Source of the DNA: Chitinispirillales bacterium
GTDB lineage: Bacteria; Fibrobacterota; Chitinivibrionia; Chitinivibrionales; Chitinivibrionaceae
Direction of reading: 5' to 3'
DNA length: 5,558 nt
Assembly: GCA_031254455.1 (NCBI GenBank)
Contig: JAIRUI010000085.1
Span: forward strand, 1 to 5,558
Position numbers and translations under genes: made by a program. Numbering within the stretch: position 1 is the first letter of the stretch; the number at the start of each line of letters is the position of its first letter. The notes beneath the pieces are model-generated. The model saw only the letters and a program-made list of their open reading frames with translations. It was not told where the DNA came from and made no database searches. This document shows, in pieces, positions 1 through 5,271 of this stretch.

Positions 1-143
1 GGAACGAAATTGAGCGATTTTTCTTGTGGTTAAAGCGTTTTCGAAAAGTGTTCACTCGTTATGACAAGTTAGATGTGGTGTTCAGCGGATTTATTTTTCT
101 GGCAATGTGTATTGACGCCTTGTTTAGTGTGAACACAATGTAG
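1..143 (+). CDS. IS5-family transposase, C-terminal end (5' partial)
   Basis: The frame starting at base 3 is open from the window edge to a TAG at 141-143 and encodes 46 residues. It begins NEIERFFLWLKRFRKVFTRY, and RYDKL follows. This is the end of the DDE catalytic domain of IS5-like (DDE_Tnp_1) transposases: the Glu in the IER segment (bases 12-14) is in the place of the third catalytic acidic residue, and the LK-RFRKV-TRYDKL pattern is the usual C-terminal signature. A hydrophobic tail (GFIFLAMCIDALF) ends in SVNTM. The rest of the gene lies outside the window, so activity cannot be judged. The element's right end must lie close to the stop codon, because sequence homologous to an outer-membrane protein gene begins within a few tens of bases. 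It is of a different type from the transposase that starts at 5525. Confidence 0.85.
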   Translation, partial: NEIERFFLWLKRFRKVFTRYDKLDVVFSGFIFLAMCIDALFSVNTM

Positions 144-146
144 ATA
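125..146 (+). repeat. Candidate right-end sequence of the IS5-family element
   Basis: These 22 bases overlap the last codons and stop of the transposase. They match 18 of 22 positions with 822-843 in the same orientation, including an exact 10-base core TAGTGTGAAC. Position next to the element boundary suggests this is, or lies next to, its terminal repeat. The left end is outside the window, so the inverted partner cannot be checked. Confidence 0.4.
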
Positions 147-778
147 AGGTTTATATTCAACAAGGATATCCACCGGAGTTTTCCCCTTGTCGGTTAGAAT
201 GGAGAGATGGCAGTGGTTCGTTTGATATTGCTCCTTTTGTCAGTTTACAATTAACAAATATTTTTGCTCTTCAAACAGAGATGCTCTTTACCAAATATGG
301 TTACATAGGATTTGACATTGTTGAAGGTAAATTGCTGAATGGTGGCTATGTTGATTCTAACGGTGATTTTATATTAACTCCGTTAGAGGATGGATTAAGG
401 CAAACCAGACACGCTTTAATTTTCCCAGTTTTGGCAAAATTGACTTTTCAACCGGGGAAATTTTCAATACAAACGTTTGTTGGACCTCATTTCACCGTGA
501 ATGTCGGAAATCTTGAAGAAAGAAAAGACGAAAAAGTAACATATAGAATCGGCAAAGATATTTATGGACCAAAAACCAGGCAGCCTCCGATAGGATTAAC
601 GGCAGGTGCAAATTTCGGAGTTAAATCCGGAAGCGGAACAATATTTCTTGATGCCCGATATTTTACCGACCTCGGTTATTATGGATTGGCTGATTGGTTT
701 TCTATTCGTCGCGCGAGATTGAGTTTAACCGCAGGATATGAGTTTGCACTTAACTCAAAAAATTCTTCCAAGTATTAA
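143..778 (+). pseudogene. Beta-barrel outer-membrane protein, 5' end removed by an IS element
   Basis: The frame is open from just inside the transposase end to TAA at 776-778. It is clearly paralogous to the intact barrel gene on the minus strand at 4253-4990. Shared blocks include SFD(I/V)APFVSLQ followed by FALQTEM, LAK(L/F)TF, (V/L)GPH, PPIG(L/I)T with FGVK, (L/V)DAR(Y/F), and a final aromatic strand ending GYEF. By that comparison about 50 N-terminal residues are missing, including the signal peptide and first strand. An ATG at 281 would give a 165-residue protein, but it sits inside a conserved block (ALQTEM) and is not the original start. Without a signal peptide the product could not reach the outer membrane, so I call it a disrupted gene. 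Conservation of the rest of the frame indicates the insertion is fairly recent. The assignment to PorT-like/OMP_b-brl barrels is inference from the strand pattern. Confidence 0.8.
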
Positions 779-821
779 AGTTTTTCGATTTTTGTTTATT
801 CCGTTTTCAAAATAACGAAAA

Positions 822-843
822 TAGTGTGAACGCACTATAGTTA
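822..843 (+). repeat. Second copy of the IS-end-like 22-mer
   Basis: This stretch matches 18 of 22 positions with 125-146 in direct orientation. Translated in the same phase as the transposase tail it reads SVNAL-stop against SVNTM-stop, so it could be a leftover element end. It also contains the inverted repeat ATAGTG/CACTAT (821-826 and 833-838, six-base loop) and touches the stop codon of the flavodoxin-like gene. There is no T-run, so terminator function is weakly supported. Confidence 0.4.
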
Positions 844-1326
844 TTTAGTTTCGTCCCAAATATTTTTTGCCCAACTTTTCACGAATGATATTGCGCGAGC
901 GGATTGAAATTTTAACGGATTTACCAATTTCAGCGTTGCGGCAATCTTATTTGATTCGTCTAAAAGCAAAGTCCATTTTTTAATTGTTTTTTCGGAAGCG
1001 CCGCCCCCGTGGCACAAAAGAAGCGCGATTTCTTTGTTTCTTAACGGATATTTTTCTATAAACGATTTCATTGCGGGAGCAACCGACCAAGCCCAGCATG
1101 GGGAACCCAAAATAATTTTGTCGTAATTATCCGAATTAAAATCCAAGTCCGCAATTCCCGGAATTTTGCTAAGTTGAATTAAACTTAAAACGTATTTCAT
1201 AAATCCGTTCGGAAGTTCCTTTTTGAGTTCAATCACAAACTTGTCGGCATCCAAAGTTTTCGCGATTTCGTTGCAGACAAACGCCGTGTTTCCGTCCAAC
1301 GAATAATAAACAACCGCTGTTTTCAT
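841..1326 (-). CDS. Flavodoxin-like protein (161 aa)
   Basis: This is probably an FMN-binding electron carrier or small oxidoreductase of the cytoplasmic flavodoxin fold. Residues 1-14 form the first strand and phosphate-binding loop (VVYYSLDGNT; the GNT matches the family's T/S-x-x-G-N-T loop). Residues 71-80 (IILGSPCWAW) match the second FMN-contacting loop, and residues 101-109 form the third strand with a Gly-rich turn (LLLCHGGG). At 161 residues it is a normal single-domain size with no fused domain. The ATG at 1324-1326 is supported by AAGGAG at 1333-1338 (complement), six bases upstream. It is convergent with the truncated barrel gene, and a hairpin at 1375-1416 separates it from anything upstream, so it is probably transcribed alone. 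The redox partner is unknown; a menaquinone-related or general flavodoxin role cannot be told apart. Confidence 0.85.
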   Translation of the reverse strand: MKTAVVYYSLDGNTAFVCNEIAKTLDADKFVIELKKELPNGFMKYVLSLIQLSKIPGIADLDFNSDNYDKIILGSPCWAWSVAPAMKSFIEKYPLRNKEIALLLCHGGGASEKTIKKWTLLLDESNKIAATLKLVNPLKFQSARAISFVKSWAKNIWDETK

Positions 1327-1374
1327 CTCATTCTCCTTTACATAATAAAAAGTAAAATAATATTTGAAAAAAAC

Positions 1375-1416
1375 AAAAACGTATGGAATTTAACCGAAAA
1401 CCGAAATTACGTTTTT
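1375..1416 (-). terminator. Hairpin with T-tract on the minus strand
   Basis: A 9-bp perfect stem pairs AAAAACGTA (1375-1383) with TACGTTTTT (1408-1416), with a second inner pairing ATTT/AAAT (1388-1391 and 1404-1407). Read on the minus strand the hairpin runs into GTTTTTGTTTTTTT. It lies between the small frame at 1471-1566 and the flavodoxin-like gene, and would stop leftward transcription. The plus side is also T-rich (TTTTTATTTTATT), but no plus-strand gene ends here. Confidence 0.55.
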
Positions 1417-1470
1417 ATTTTATTAAAGAATTCAAAAACGATGATTTGGTAAAGCAGAAGGTAAATCCGT

Positions 1471-1566
1471 TTAGTAAATTCCAGAAAACCTTAACGCTAA
1501 CGCCGTCAAACAATATATGAAAAGCATTGCCGCTATAACGCGTATTATAATTTCTTTTAACTTCAT
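1471..1566 (-). CDS. Possible 31-aa single-pass membrane peptide
   Basis: I do not recognise this frame. It begins ATG (1564-1566), ends TAA (1471-1473) and encodes a 31-residue peptide. Its N-terminus is charged (MKLKE) and a hydrophobic segment covers about residues 10-25 (VIAAMLFIYCLTALAL), followed by Arg and a short tail. That is the layout of a small inner-membrane protein. Upstream there is only a weak purine-rich site (AAGAAAAG, complement of 1573-1580). It lies back to back with the PHP/manC unit, sharing the divergent region with its promoter. A terminator-like hairpin lies about 55 bases after its stop, which supports a real short leftward transcript. It could still be a chance frame. 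Confidence 0.35.
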   Translation of the reverse strand: MKLKEIIIRVIAAMLFIYCLTALALRFSGIY

Positions 1567-1578
1567 AAAATTCTTTTC

Positions 1579-1608
1579 TTGACAAAGTACTATTACATAA
1601 GATATATT
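1579..1608 (+). promoter_or_regulatory. Sigma-70-type promoter for the PHP/manC unit
   Basis: The -35 box TTGACA (1579-1584) is a perfect consensus, and TATATT (1603-1608) is a good -10 box at 18 bases spacing. Transcription would begin near 1614-1616, leaving a leader of about 30 bases before the ATG at 1646. The purine block AAGGGAG (1615-1621) is too far (24 bases) to be the ribosome binding site of that ATG. Confidence 0.65.
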
Positions 1609-1645
1609 TATCCTAAGGGAGAAAAACTTAAAACAAAGAAATTTA

Positions 1646-2500
1646 ATGGAAGAATTGTTAGATGTACAAAAAGGAAATATAGACCTCCATATTCACACAC
1701 GTTTTTCCGACGGAGCATTAACGCCCGAAGAAGTACTTTTAGTTGCAAAGAAAAAAGGTTTGTCGGCTATTTCCATTACCGACCACGATGCTGTAGGAGC
1801 ATATCCTTATGTAATTGAAAAAGGGAAAGAATCGGAGATAGAGGTTATACCCGGAGTAGAATTAAGTTGTGGAGTCGACAATAACGACATTCATATCTTG
1901 GCGTATTTTTTTGATTACGAAAATAAAAAATTATTGCAAACGCTTGAAGAAATGCGGGCGGCAAGGTTTACGCGGGCTAAAAAAATAGTTAAAAATCTTA
2001 ATAATCTTGGGATTGATCTGCAATTTGAAACGGTTTTACGGTTTGCAGGAAACGGTTCTATCGGACGTCCGCATATTGCCGAAGCTCTTTTGTACGAAGA
2101 ATTTGTTTATAGTTATCGTGAAGCGTTTGAAAAATATTTAGGATATGACTGTCCAGCCTACGAAGATAAAATGCACTTAACCCCGTTTGACATTTTTGAT
2201 TTAATAAAAAGCGCGGGCGGTATTTCCGTTATGGCTCATCCGGGTATTACAAACGTTGATTATCTTATCCCGGAATTAATTGATCAAGGTTTATGCGGAC
2301 TTGAAGTTTATCATGCCGACCATAACGTATTACAACAAAAACATTATGCGGAAATTTGTAAGAAAAATAAATTATTGTTTACAGGCGGGAGCGATTTCCA
2401 TAGAATAACAAGTAAAATTCATTCGATAGAAATAGGATCGCCGCCGATTAGGCGTTCTCTTCTTGACGGTCTCAAACTAAAATACAAGGAGTTTTTGTGA
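1646..2500 (+). CDS. PHP-domain phosphoesterase, TrpH/YciV (RNase AM) type
   Basis: This is a metal-dependent phosphoesterase of the polymerase-and-histidinol-phosphatase superfamily. Characterised members of this subfamily act as 5'-3' exonucleases on short RNA and release phosphate from 3',5'-nucleotide bisphosphates. All PHP motifs are visible: DLHIHTRFSDG (13-23), TDHD (45-48), PGVELS with the metal-binding Glu (69-74), H83, GRPHIAEAL (140-148, typical of the subfamily insert), MAHPG (196-200), and GSDFH (248-252). At 284 residues it is close to the E. coli protein's size and looks intact. The ATG at 1646 is chosen because the PHP motif follows after 12 residues; its ribosome binding site is weak. 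It is the first gene of a unit with manC, sharing a 4-base overlap. There is no known direct link between the two reactions. The exact substrate is inferred from the family. Confidence 0.88.
   Translation: MEELLDVQKGNIDLHIHTRFSDGALTPEEVLLVAKKKGLSAISITDHDAVGAYPYVIEKGKESEIEVIPGVELSCGVDNNDIHILAYFFDYENKKLLQTLEEMRAARFTRAKKIVKNLNNLGIDLQFETVLRFAGNGSIGRPHIAEALLYEEFVYSYREAFEKYLGYDCPAYEDKMHLTPFDIFDLIKSAGGISVMAHPGITNVDYLIPELIDQGLCGLEVYHADHNVLQQKHYAEICKKNKLLFTGGSDFHRITSKIHSIEIGSPPIRRSLLDGLKLKYKEFL
2486..2491 (+). promoter_or_regulatory. Ribosome binding site deciding the GTG start of manC
   Basis: AAGGAG lies five bases before the GTG at 2497-2499 and inside the last codons of the PHP gene. The next GTG (2503) would be 11 bases away, so the first is preferred. 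The resulting GTGA overlap with the upstream stop codon suggests translational coupling. Confidence 0.75.
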
Positions 2501-3588
2501 GTGTGACAAAAGTGGTGCCTGTTATTCTTGCGGGAGGAAGCGGTGAAAGGTTTTGGCCGGCAAGCCGTTCCCAAAAACCAAAACAGGTTTTACCGTTAAT
2601 AAGTGAAAAACTTATGATTGAAGAAACGATAGAACGAGTTATACCGCTTTGCTGTAATTCTGAAAAGCCGCTTATTGTTACGGGAGAAAAAATCGCAAAA
2701 CCTATTTGTGAAATTCTTAATGTAAAATACGAATTTGACATGATAGTCGAGCCGATTGGTAAAAATACAGCTCCTGCAGTTGCGGCGGCGGCGGTTTGGT
2801 GCAAAAAAAATTACGGTGCGGACTCTGTGATGGTTATCGTTTCGGCAGACCATGCGATTCGTCCGCTTGAGAAATTTGTAAACGCGGTAAAATACGGAGT
2901 CGAAATTGCAAATTCGGAAAAAACGCTTGTGGTATTCGGAATCATGCCGAATCGTCCGGAAATTGGCTATGGATATATTGAATTGGGTGATGAAAAATGT
3001 GTTTCGTCGGACGGTATAAAAAGTTTTTCCGTTAATAAATTTGTTGAGAAACCGTCTGTCGAAAAAGCAAAAGAATATCTATCTTCGGGTAAATATTTGT
3101 GGAACAGCGGTTCTTTCATTTGGAAAACTGAAACGATTATAGAACAATTTGAAGAAAATATGCCGAGTTTATATAGCGATATTTTAAAATTAGAAGAAAG
3201 CGGTTGTACAAAAGAAGCTCTTAATAAATTTTATGTTGATTGCGTCAAAGAATCAATCGATTTTGGCATTATGGAAAAAGCAAAAAATGTTTCGGTAATC
3301 AAAGGTGTTTTTGAGTGGGACGATATAGGTACTTGGGAAGCGATGGTTCGTATCCATGGAAAAGACGAAAACCGTAATACTTGTGCTGGTAATGGTATAT
3401 TTTCAACGGAAAACAAAGATTGTATAATTGTAAACAAATCAAAAAATTCGGTTGCGGTTATCGGTGCTGAAAATATGCTTGTGGTAAACGTCGATGATGC
3501 AACTTTGGTAATTTCCAGAGACAATTTGCCGGAATTGAAGAAATATATAACAGAAATGAAAAATGTGTTCCCAGAGAATTTGTATTAA
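2497..3588 (+). CDS. manC: Mannose-1-phosphate guanylyltransferase (GDP-mannose pyrophosphorylase)
   Basis: This cytoplasmic nucleotidyltransferase makes GDP-mannose from GTP and mannose 1-phosphate, the donor for mannose-, fucose- or rhamnose-containing surface polysaccharides. Residues 8-30 hold the nucleotide-binding signature (PVILAGGSGERFWPASR, then KPKQ). EPIGKNTAPA (85-94), SADH (116-119), PEIGYGYIE (154-162), the FVEKP sugar-phosphate motif (182-186), WNSGSF (202-207), SIDFGIMEK (253-261) and WDDIGTW (274-280) are all in family order. At 363 residues it is the short monofunctional form: the C-terminal cupin phosphomannose-isomerase domain of long ManC proteins is absent, so isomerase must come from another locus. 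The start is GTG, overlapping the PHP stop by four bases. An A8 run (2803-2810) lies within the frame, which is intact here. No glycosyltransferases are nearby. Confidence 0.93.
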   Translation: MSVTKVVPVILAGGSGERFWPASRSQKPKQVLPLISEKLMIEETIERVIPLCCNSEKPLIVTGEKIAKPICEILNVKYEFDMIVEPIGKNTAPAVAAAAVWCKKNYGADSVMVIVSADHAIRPLEKFVNAVKYGVEIANSEKTLVVFGIMPNRPEIGYGYIELGDEKCVSSDGIKSFSVNKFVEKPSVEKAKEYLSSGKYLWNSGSFIWKTETIIEQFEENMPSLYSDILKLEESGCTKEALNKFYVDCVKESIDFGIMEKAKNVSVIKGVFEWDDIGTWEAMVRIHGKDENRNTCAGNGIFSTENKDCIIVNKSKNSVAVIGAENMLVVNVDDATLVISRDNLPELKKYITEMKNVFPENLY

Positions 3589-3662
3589 AAATGGCAATTA
3601 TACGCTTACGTCACCGTGCACTCGCTAATCCTATTCCGGCGGCATCTTACCATTGTCGATAA
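3589..3662. other. GC-richer intergenic scrap, possible gene remnant
   Basis: Bases 3601-3660 contain 31 G/C out of 60, against 12 of 60 in the next 60 bases. The plus strand holds a 23-codon frame (3591-3662, starting MAIIRLRHRALA) just after the manC stop. The minus strand holds a start-less frame ending at TAG 3631-3633, whose tail reads EFFLEFQKIIDNGKMPPE, which looks more like real protein. Neither can be called a gene. A remnant of an inserted or dispersed sequence is the likeliest reading. Confidence 0.3.
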
Positions 3663-3700
3663 TCTTTTGAAATTCTAAAAAGAATTCTTTGAAATACCTT

Positions 3701-3742
3701 AAAATAAAATAGCGATTTGATTTCAAATCGCTATTTTATTTT
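3701..3742. terminator. Bidirectional terminator between manC and the lipoprotein gene
   Basis: Two perfect 20-base arms (3701-3720 and 3723-3742) are separated by two bases. The core is AGCGATTTGA/TCAAATCGCT, flanked by A-rich and T-rich arms, so each strand ends in a T-rich tract (CTATTTTATTTT). It sits between convergent genes and can serve both: the manC stop lies about 110 bases to the left and the lipoprotein stop about 20 bases to the right. Confidence 0.9.
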
Positions 3743-3760
3743 CAAATCCGAATAAACCAT

Positions 3761-4182
3761 TTATTGTTCTGTAAAAGTATATGTATAAATTTTCAGTTGT
3801 TTTGTACCGTTATTTTCCATCACAGAATATGGAGTGTTTTTTGCTTCACTGAGGAACGTTTGACCATTAGTGATACTGAATATGCCTTCATTTCCTGTCC
3901 AAGTGAAAGAAAATGGCGAACCTTGTACAGATATCTTGAAGCCATCAAGCATTCCGTATTGTTCCTCTTTTCCCGTTCCATTTGCATTGAACGTAATGAT
4001 AACATAATGGTCATAACCTTGTCCTTCGTAGTTATCCAATACTATTTCCCAAGTTCCTATTATCTCAAGCGAAGAATAATTATAGGGGGGGGGTTATTAT
4101 CTTCATCTTTGGAACATCCTACAAAGAACATAACGCTGAACATTGCCAACACAACAAGAAAATTACATTTAATCTGTTTCAT
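3761..4182 (-). pseudogene. Lipoprotein gene, frame broken at a C9 tract (possible OFF phase variant)
   Basis: The ATG at 4180-4182 has a good ribosome binding site (AAAGGA, complement of 4190-4195, 7 bases away). It encodes a type II signal peptide: MKQIK, a hydrophobic core, and lipobox FVGC with Cys23 (4114-4116), then the acidic stretch SKDEDNN. At nine C residues (4085-4093) this frame runs on for a few codons and stops at TAA 4060-4062, giving a 40-residue product. The sister frame continues from the tract to TAA at 3761-3763 and reads PPPYNYSSLEIIGTWEIVLD and onward, ending YTFTEQ. GTWEIV followed by beta-rich sequence resembles small lipocalin-like lipoproteins; that family call is inference. 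One extra C, or two fewer, would fuse the halves into a 140- or 139-residue surface lipoprotein. A sequencing error is the alternative. The gene lies 70 bases after the barrel gene on the same strand and may share its transcript. Confidence 0.75.
4085..4093. repeat. G9/C9 homopolymer tract (possible slippage switch)
   Basis: Nine consecutive G on the plus strand (C on the coding strand) lie in otherwise AT-rich DNA, directly between the signal-peptide segment and the mature domain of the lipoprotein. Tracts of this kind and length are the usual sites of slipped-strand phase variation. Seven or ten residues would put the two halves in one frame. Confidence 0.7.
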
Positions 4183-4252
4183 AAACCCATCCTTTAAAAA
4201 ATTAAAACGTTTATTTGTAACGGTTATTGTTACCTTATTAACAACTTGCTTT

Positions 4253-4990
4253 CTATCTGTTTCCTAATCCGAATTCATATCCGACCGTGAAACTCAATTT
4301 TGCACGGTAAAGAAAATTTTCTTTTTTTGTCTCCGCTTTTTCGCCGGTAGCGACATAAAAGTTCGGTACGTCTTGAGAAATCACTCCTGCATCCGTGATA
4401 AAGCGAGCATCGACAAATACATTTCCAGGTCCTGCTTTTACTCCGAAACCTATTCCCCCAGTTATTCCTATAGGTGGATAATTAATTTTTTCTCCGCCAA
4501 ATTCTTCAAGCAGTTCTTTATCGCTCCATTTTTCTTTTTCTTCTATGCCATACAGAGTATAAGTTACATTCCACTTTCCTATATTCGCAGTAATATGCGG
4601 ACCTAAAAACGCTTGAATTACAAAATTGCTCGGATGAAATGTAAATTTTGCCAAAAGAGGAATAATCAAAGCGCTTCTTTTAAAATCAAATGTTTCTTCT
4701 TCGTCGCTATATCCTCCGCCCCATTTTGTTACAAGCATTTCCGTTTGAAGTGCAAAAGCATCGACTATCTGTAAACTGACAAAAGGCGCAACGTCAAAAG
4801 AAGCGCCGCCTTTATTCCATTTGGCGTCATAATAATCTATAAAAGATTCTAAATCTCCAAGCGGGCGGGAAAGTCCGACGCCGACTCCTAAACGAACGCC
4901 AAGATACACTCTTTTCGCGTCTTGCGCAAATGAAAGCGTACATGCCGCCATAATCGTCAAAACACTGAATAACCACTTAACATGTTTCAT
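4253..4990 (-). CDS. Beta-barrel outer-membrane protein (PorT-like/OMP_b-brl type)
   Basis: A 245-residue exported protein. Residues 1-22 are a Sec signal peptide (MKHVK, hydrophobic core, SFA before QD). The mature part is a series of alternating, amphipathic strands with Gly/aromatic turns, for example YLGVRLGVGVGL (29-40), SFDVAPFVSLQ (64-74), ALIIPLLAKFTF (107-118), GPHITANIG (130-138), IGITGGIGFGVKAG (174-187) and KLSFTVGYEF (231-240). This is the layout of small 8-10-strand barrels. The last residues are GLGNR, so the usual terminal aromatic is four to five residues from the end (F240). The ATG at 4988-4990 has AAGGAG (complement of 4999-5004) at eight bases. It is paralogous to the truncated gene at 143-778 and precedes the lipoprotein gene by 70 bases, suggesting one transcript. 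Specific function is unknown. Confidence 0.85.
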   Translation of the reverse strand: MKHVKWLFSVLTIMAACTLSFAQDAKRVYLGVRLGVGVGLSRPLGDLESFIDYYDAKWNKGGASFDVAPFVSLQIVDAFALQTEMLVTKWGGGYSDEEETFDFKRSALIIPLLAKFTFHPSNFVIQAFLGPHITANIGKWNVTYTLYGIEEKEKWSDKELLEEFGGEKINYPPIGITGGIGFGVKAGPGNVFVDARFITDAGVISQDVPNFYVATGEKAETKKENFLYRAKLSFTVGYEFGLGNR

Positions 4991-5058
4991 AAAAACATCT
5001 CCTTAAAATTAAAGTTTATGCAAAAGTGCAATGCTTGTCGCCGAAAATTAATAACTCT

Positions 5059-5120
5059 TATGAATTTATGGAAAGAAAACAGTGGTAAAATCAGAAAAGG
5101 CTGCTCTACCGAAATTCATA
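5059..5120. repeat. 9-bp inverted repeat upstream of the barrel gene
   Basis: TATGAATTT (5059-5067) pairs exactly with AAATTCATA (5112-5120). Inside it, GGTA (5084-5087) can pair with TACC (5107-5110). It lies next to the larger inverted-repeat element at 5127-5271 and 69 bases upstream of the barrel start codon, so it may be in that gene's leader. Function is unknown. Confidence 0.35.
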
Positions 5121-5257
5121 TTTCTTGCGTAAAATACTGAATTGGCTCCATACCGAAAAGCAGAAGGCATATAAGCAGAACAGCCTATACAAGGCGGTTC
5201 ACCTTGCTGCTTTTTAGCAGAGGTATGGTTGAAAAGCAGGGATAAAATCCCCGCAAG
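5066..5257 (-). other. Start-less 63-codon open frame with protein-like composition
   Basis: The frame runs from a TGA at 5258-5260 to a TAA at 5066-5068 with no ATG, GTG or TTG near its beginning; the first ATG is mid-frame. The translation is mixed and protein-like, including a CxxC (GEPPCIGCSAYMPSAFRYGA), YARN, then GRAAFSDFTTVFFP. It overlaps the inverted-repeat element at 5127-5271 and extends beyond it on the downstream side. I do not recognise a family. It may be a degraded gene end, or a chance frame inside a dispersed repeat of the kind that yields many short hypothetical proteins. Confidence 0.3.
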
Positions 5258-5271
5258 TCAGTATTTTACGC
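5127..5271. repeat. 145-bp element with 14-bp terminal inverted repeats and internal hairpins
   Basis: GCGTAAAATACTGA (5127-5140) pairs exactly with TCAGTATTTTACGC (5258-5271), and TTG/CAA (5142-5144 and 5254-5256) can extend the stem after one mismatch. Inside, CCATACC (5148-5154) pairs with GGTATGG (5222-5228), enclosing AGGC/GCCT (5165-5168, 5183-5186), CAAGG/CCTTG (5190-5194, 5202-5206) and CTGCT/AGCAG (5207-5211, 5216-5220, TTTT loop). A further hairpin GGGAT/ATCCC (5239-5243, 5247-5251) lies outside that arm. All pairings nest without conflict. It could be a small non-autonomous transposable repeat or a structured RNA. It matches no riboswitch or RNA class I can name. Confidence 0.6.

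Noticed and set aside
821..838. Hairpin as terminator between the barrel pseudogene and the flavodoxin-like gene
   Set aside because: The stem has only six base pairs and no T-run follows on either strand; resemblance to the IS end explains it better.
1579..1818. 79-residue plus-strand frame starting at TTG
   Set aside because: It starts on the -35 box and overlaps the PHP gene in another frame; its composition is not protein-like.
2803..2810. A8 run in manC as a phase-variation site
   Set aside because: The frame is intact, the run codes for conserved-position Lys residues, and short A-runs are common in AT-rich genes.
2472..2853. Minus-strand frames opposite the start of manC
   Set aside because: They lie antisense to the strongly conserved nucleotide-binding region of manC and are shadows of its codon use.
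3231..3524. 97-residue minus-strand frame opposite the manC C-terminal half
   Set aside because: Antisense shadow of a well-supported gene with no ribosome binding site.
3820..4014. 64-residue minus-strand frame inside the lipoprotein gene
   Set aside because: It is an alternative frame within the mature lipoprotein domain and lacks its own ribosome binding site.
3764..4267. 167-residue plus-strand frame
   Set aside because: It lies opposite the lipoprotein, crosses the intergenic gap and the G9 tract, and has no family features; the minus-strand reading has a signal peptide, lipobox and ribosome binding site.
4373..4606. 77-residue plus-strand frame
   Set aside because: Antisense to the conserved barrel gene; Phe/Ser/Tyr-rich composition is typical of a shadow frame.
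5127..5271. Retron-type non-coding RNA (flanking complementary arms and a TTTT-loop hairpin)
   Set aside because: No reverse transcriptase is present on either side within the window; the downstream DNA leads straight into an insertion sequence.
5127..5271. Known riboswitch, tmRNA, 6S or RNase P RNA
   Set aside because: None of the conserved core motifs of these classes could be found, and the length and stem order do not fit.
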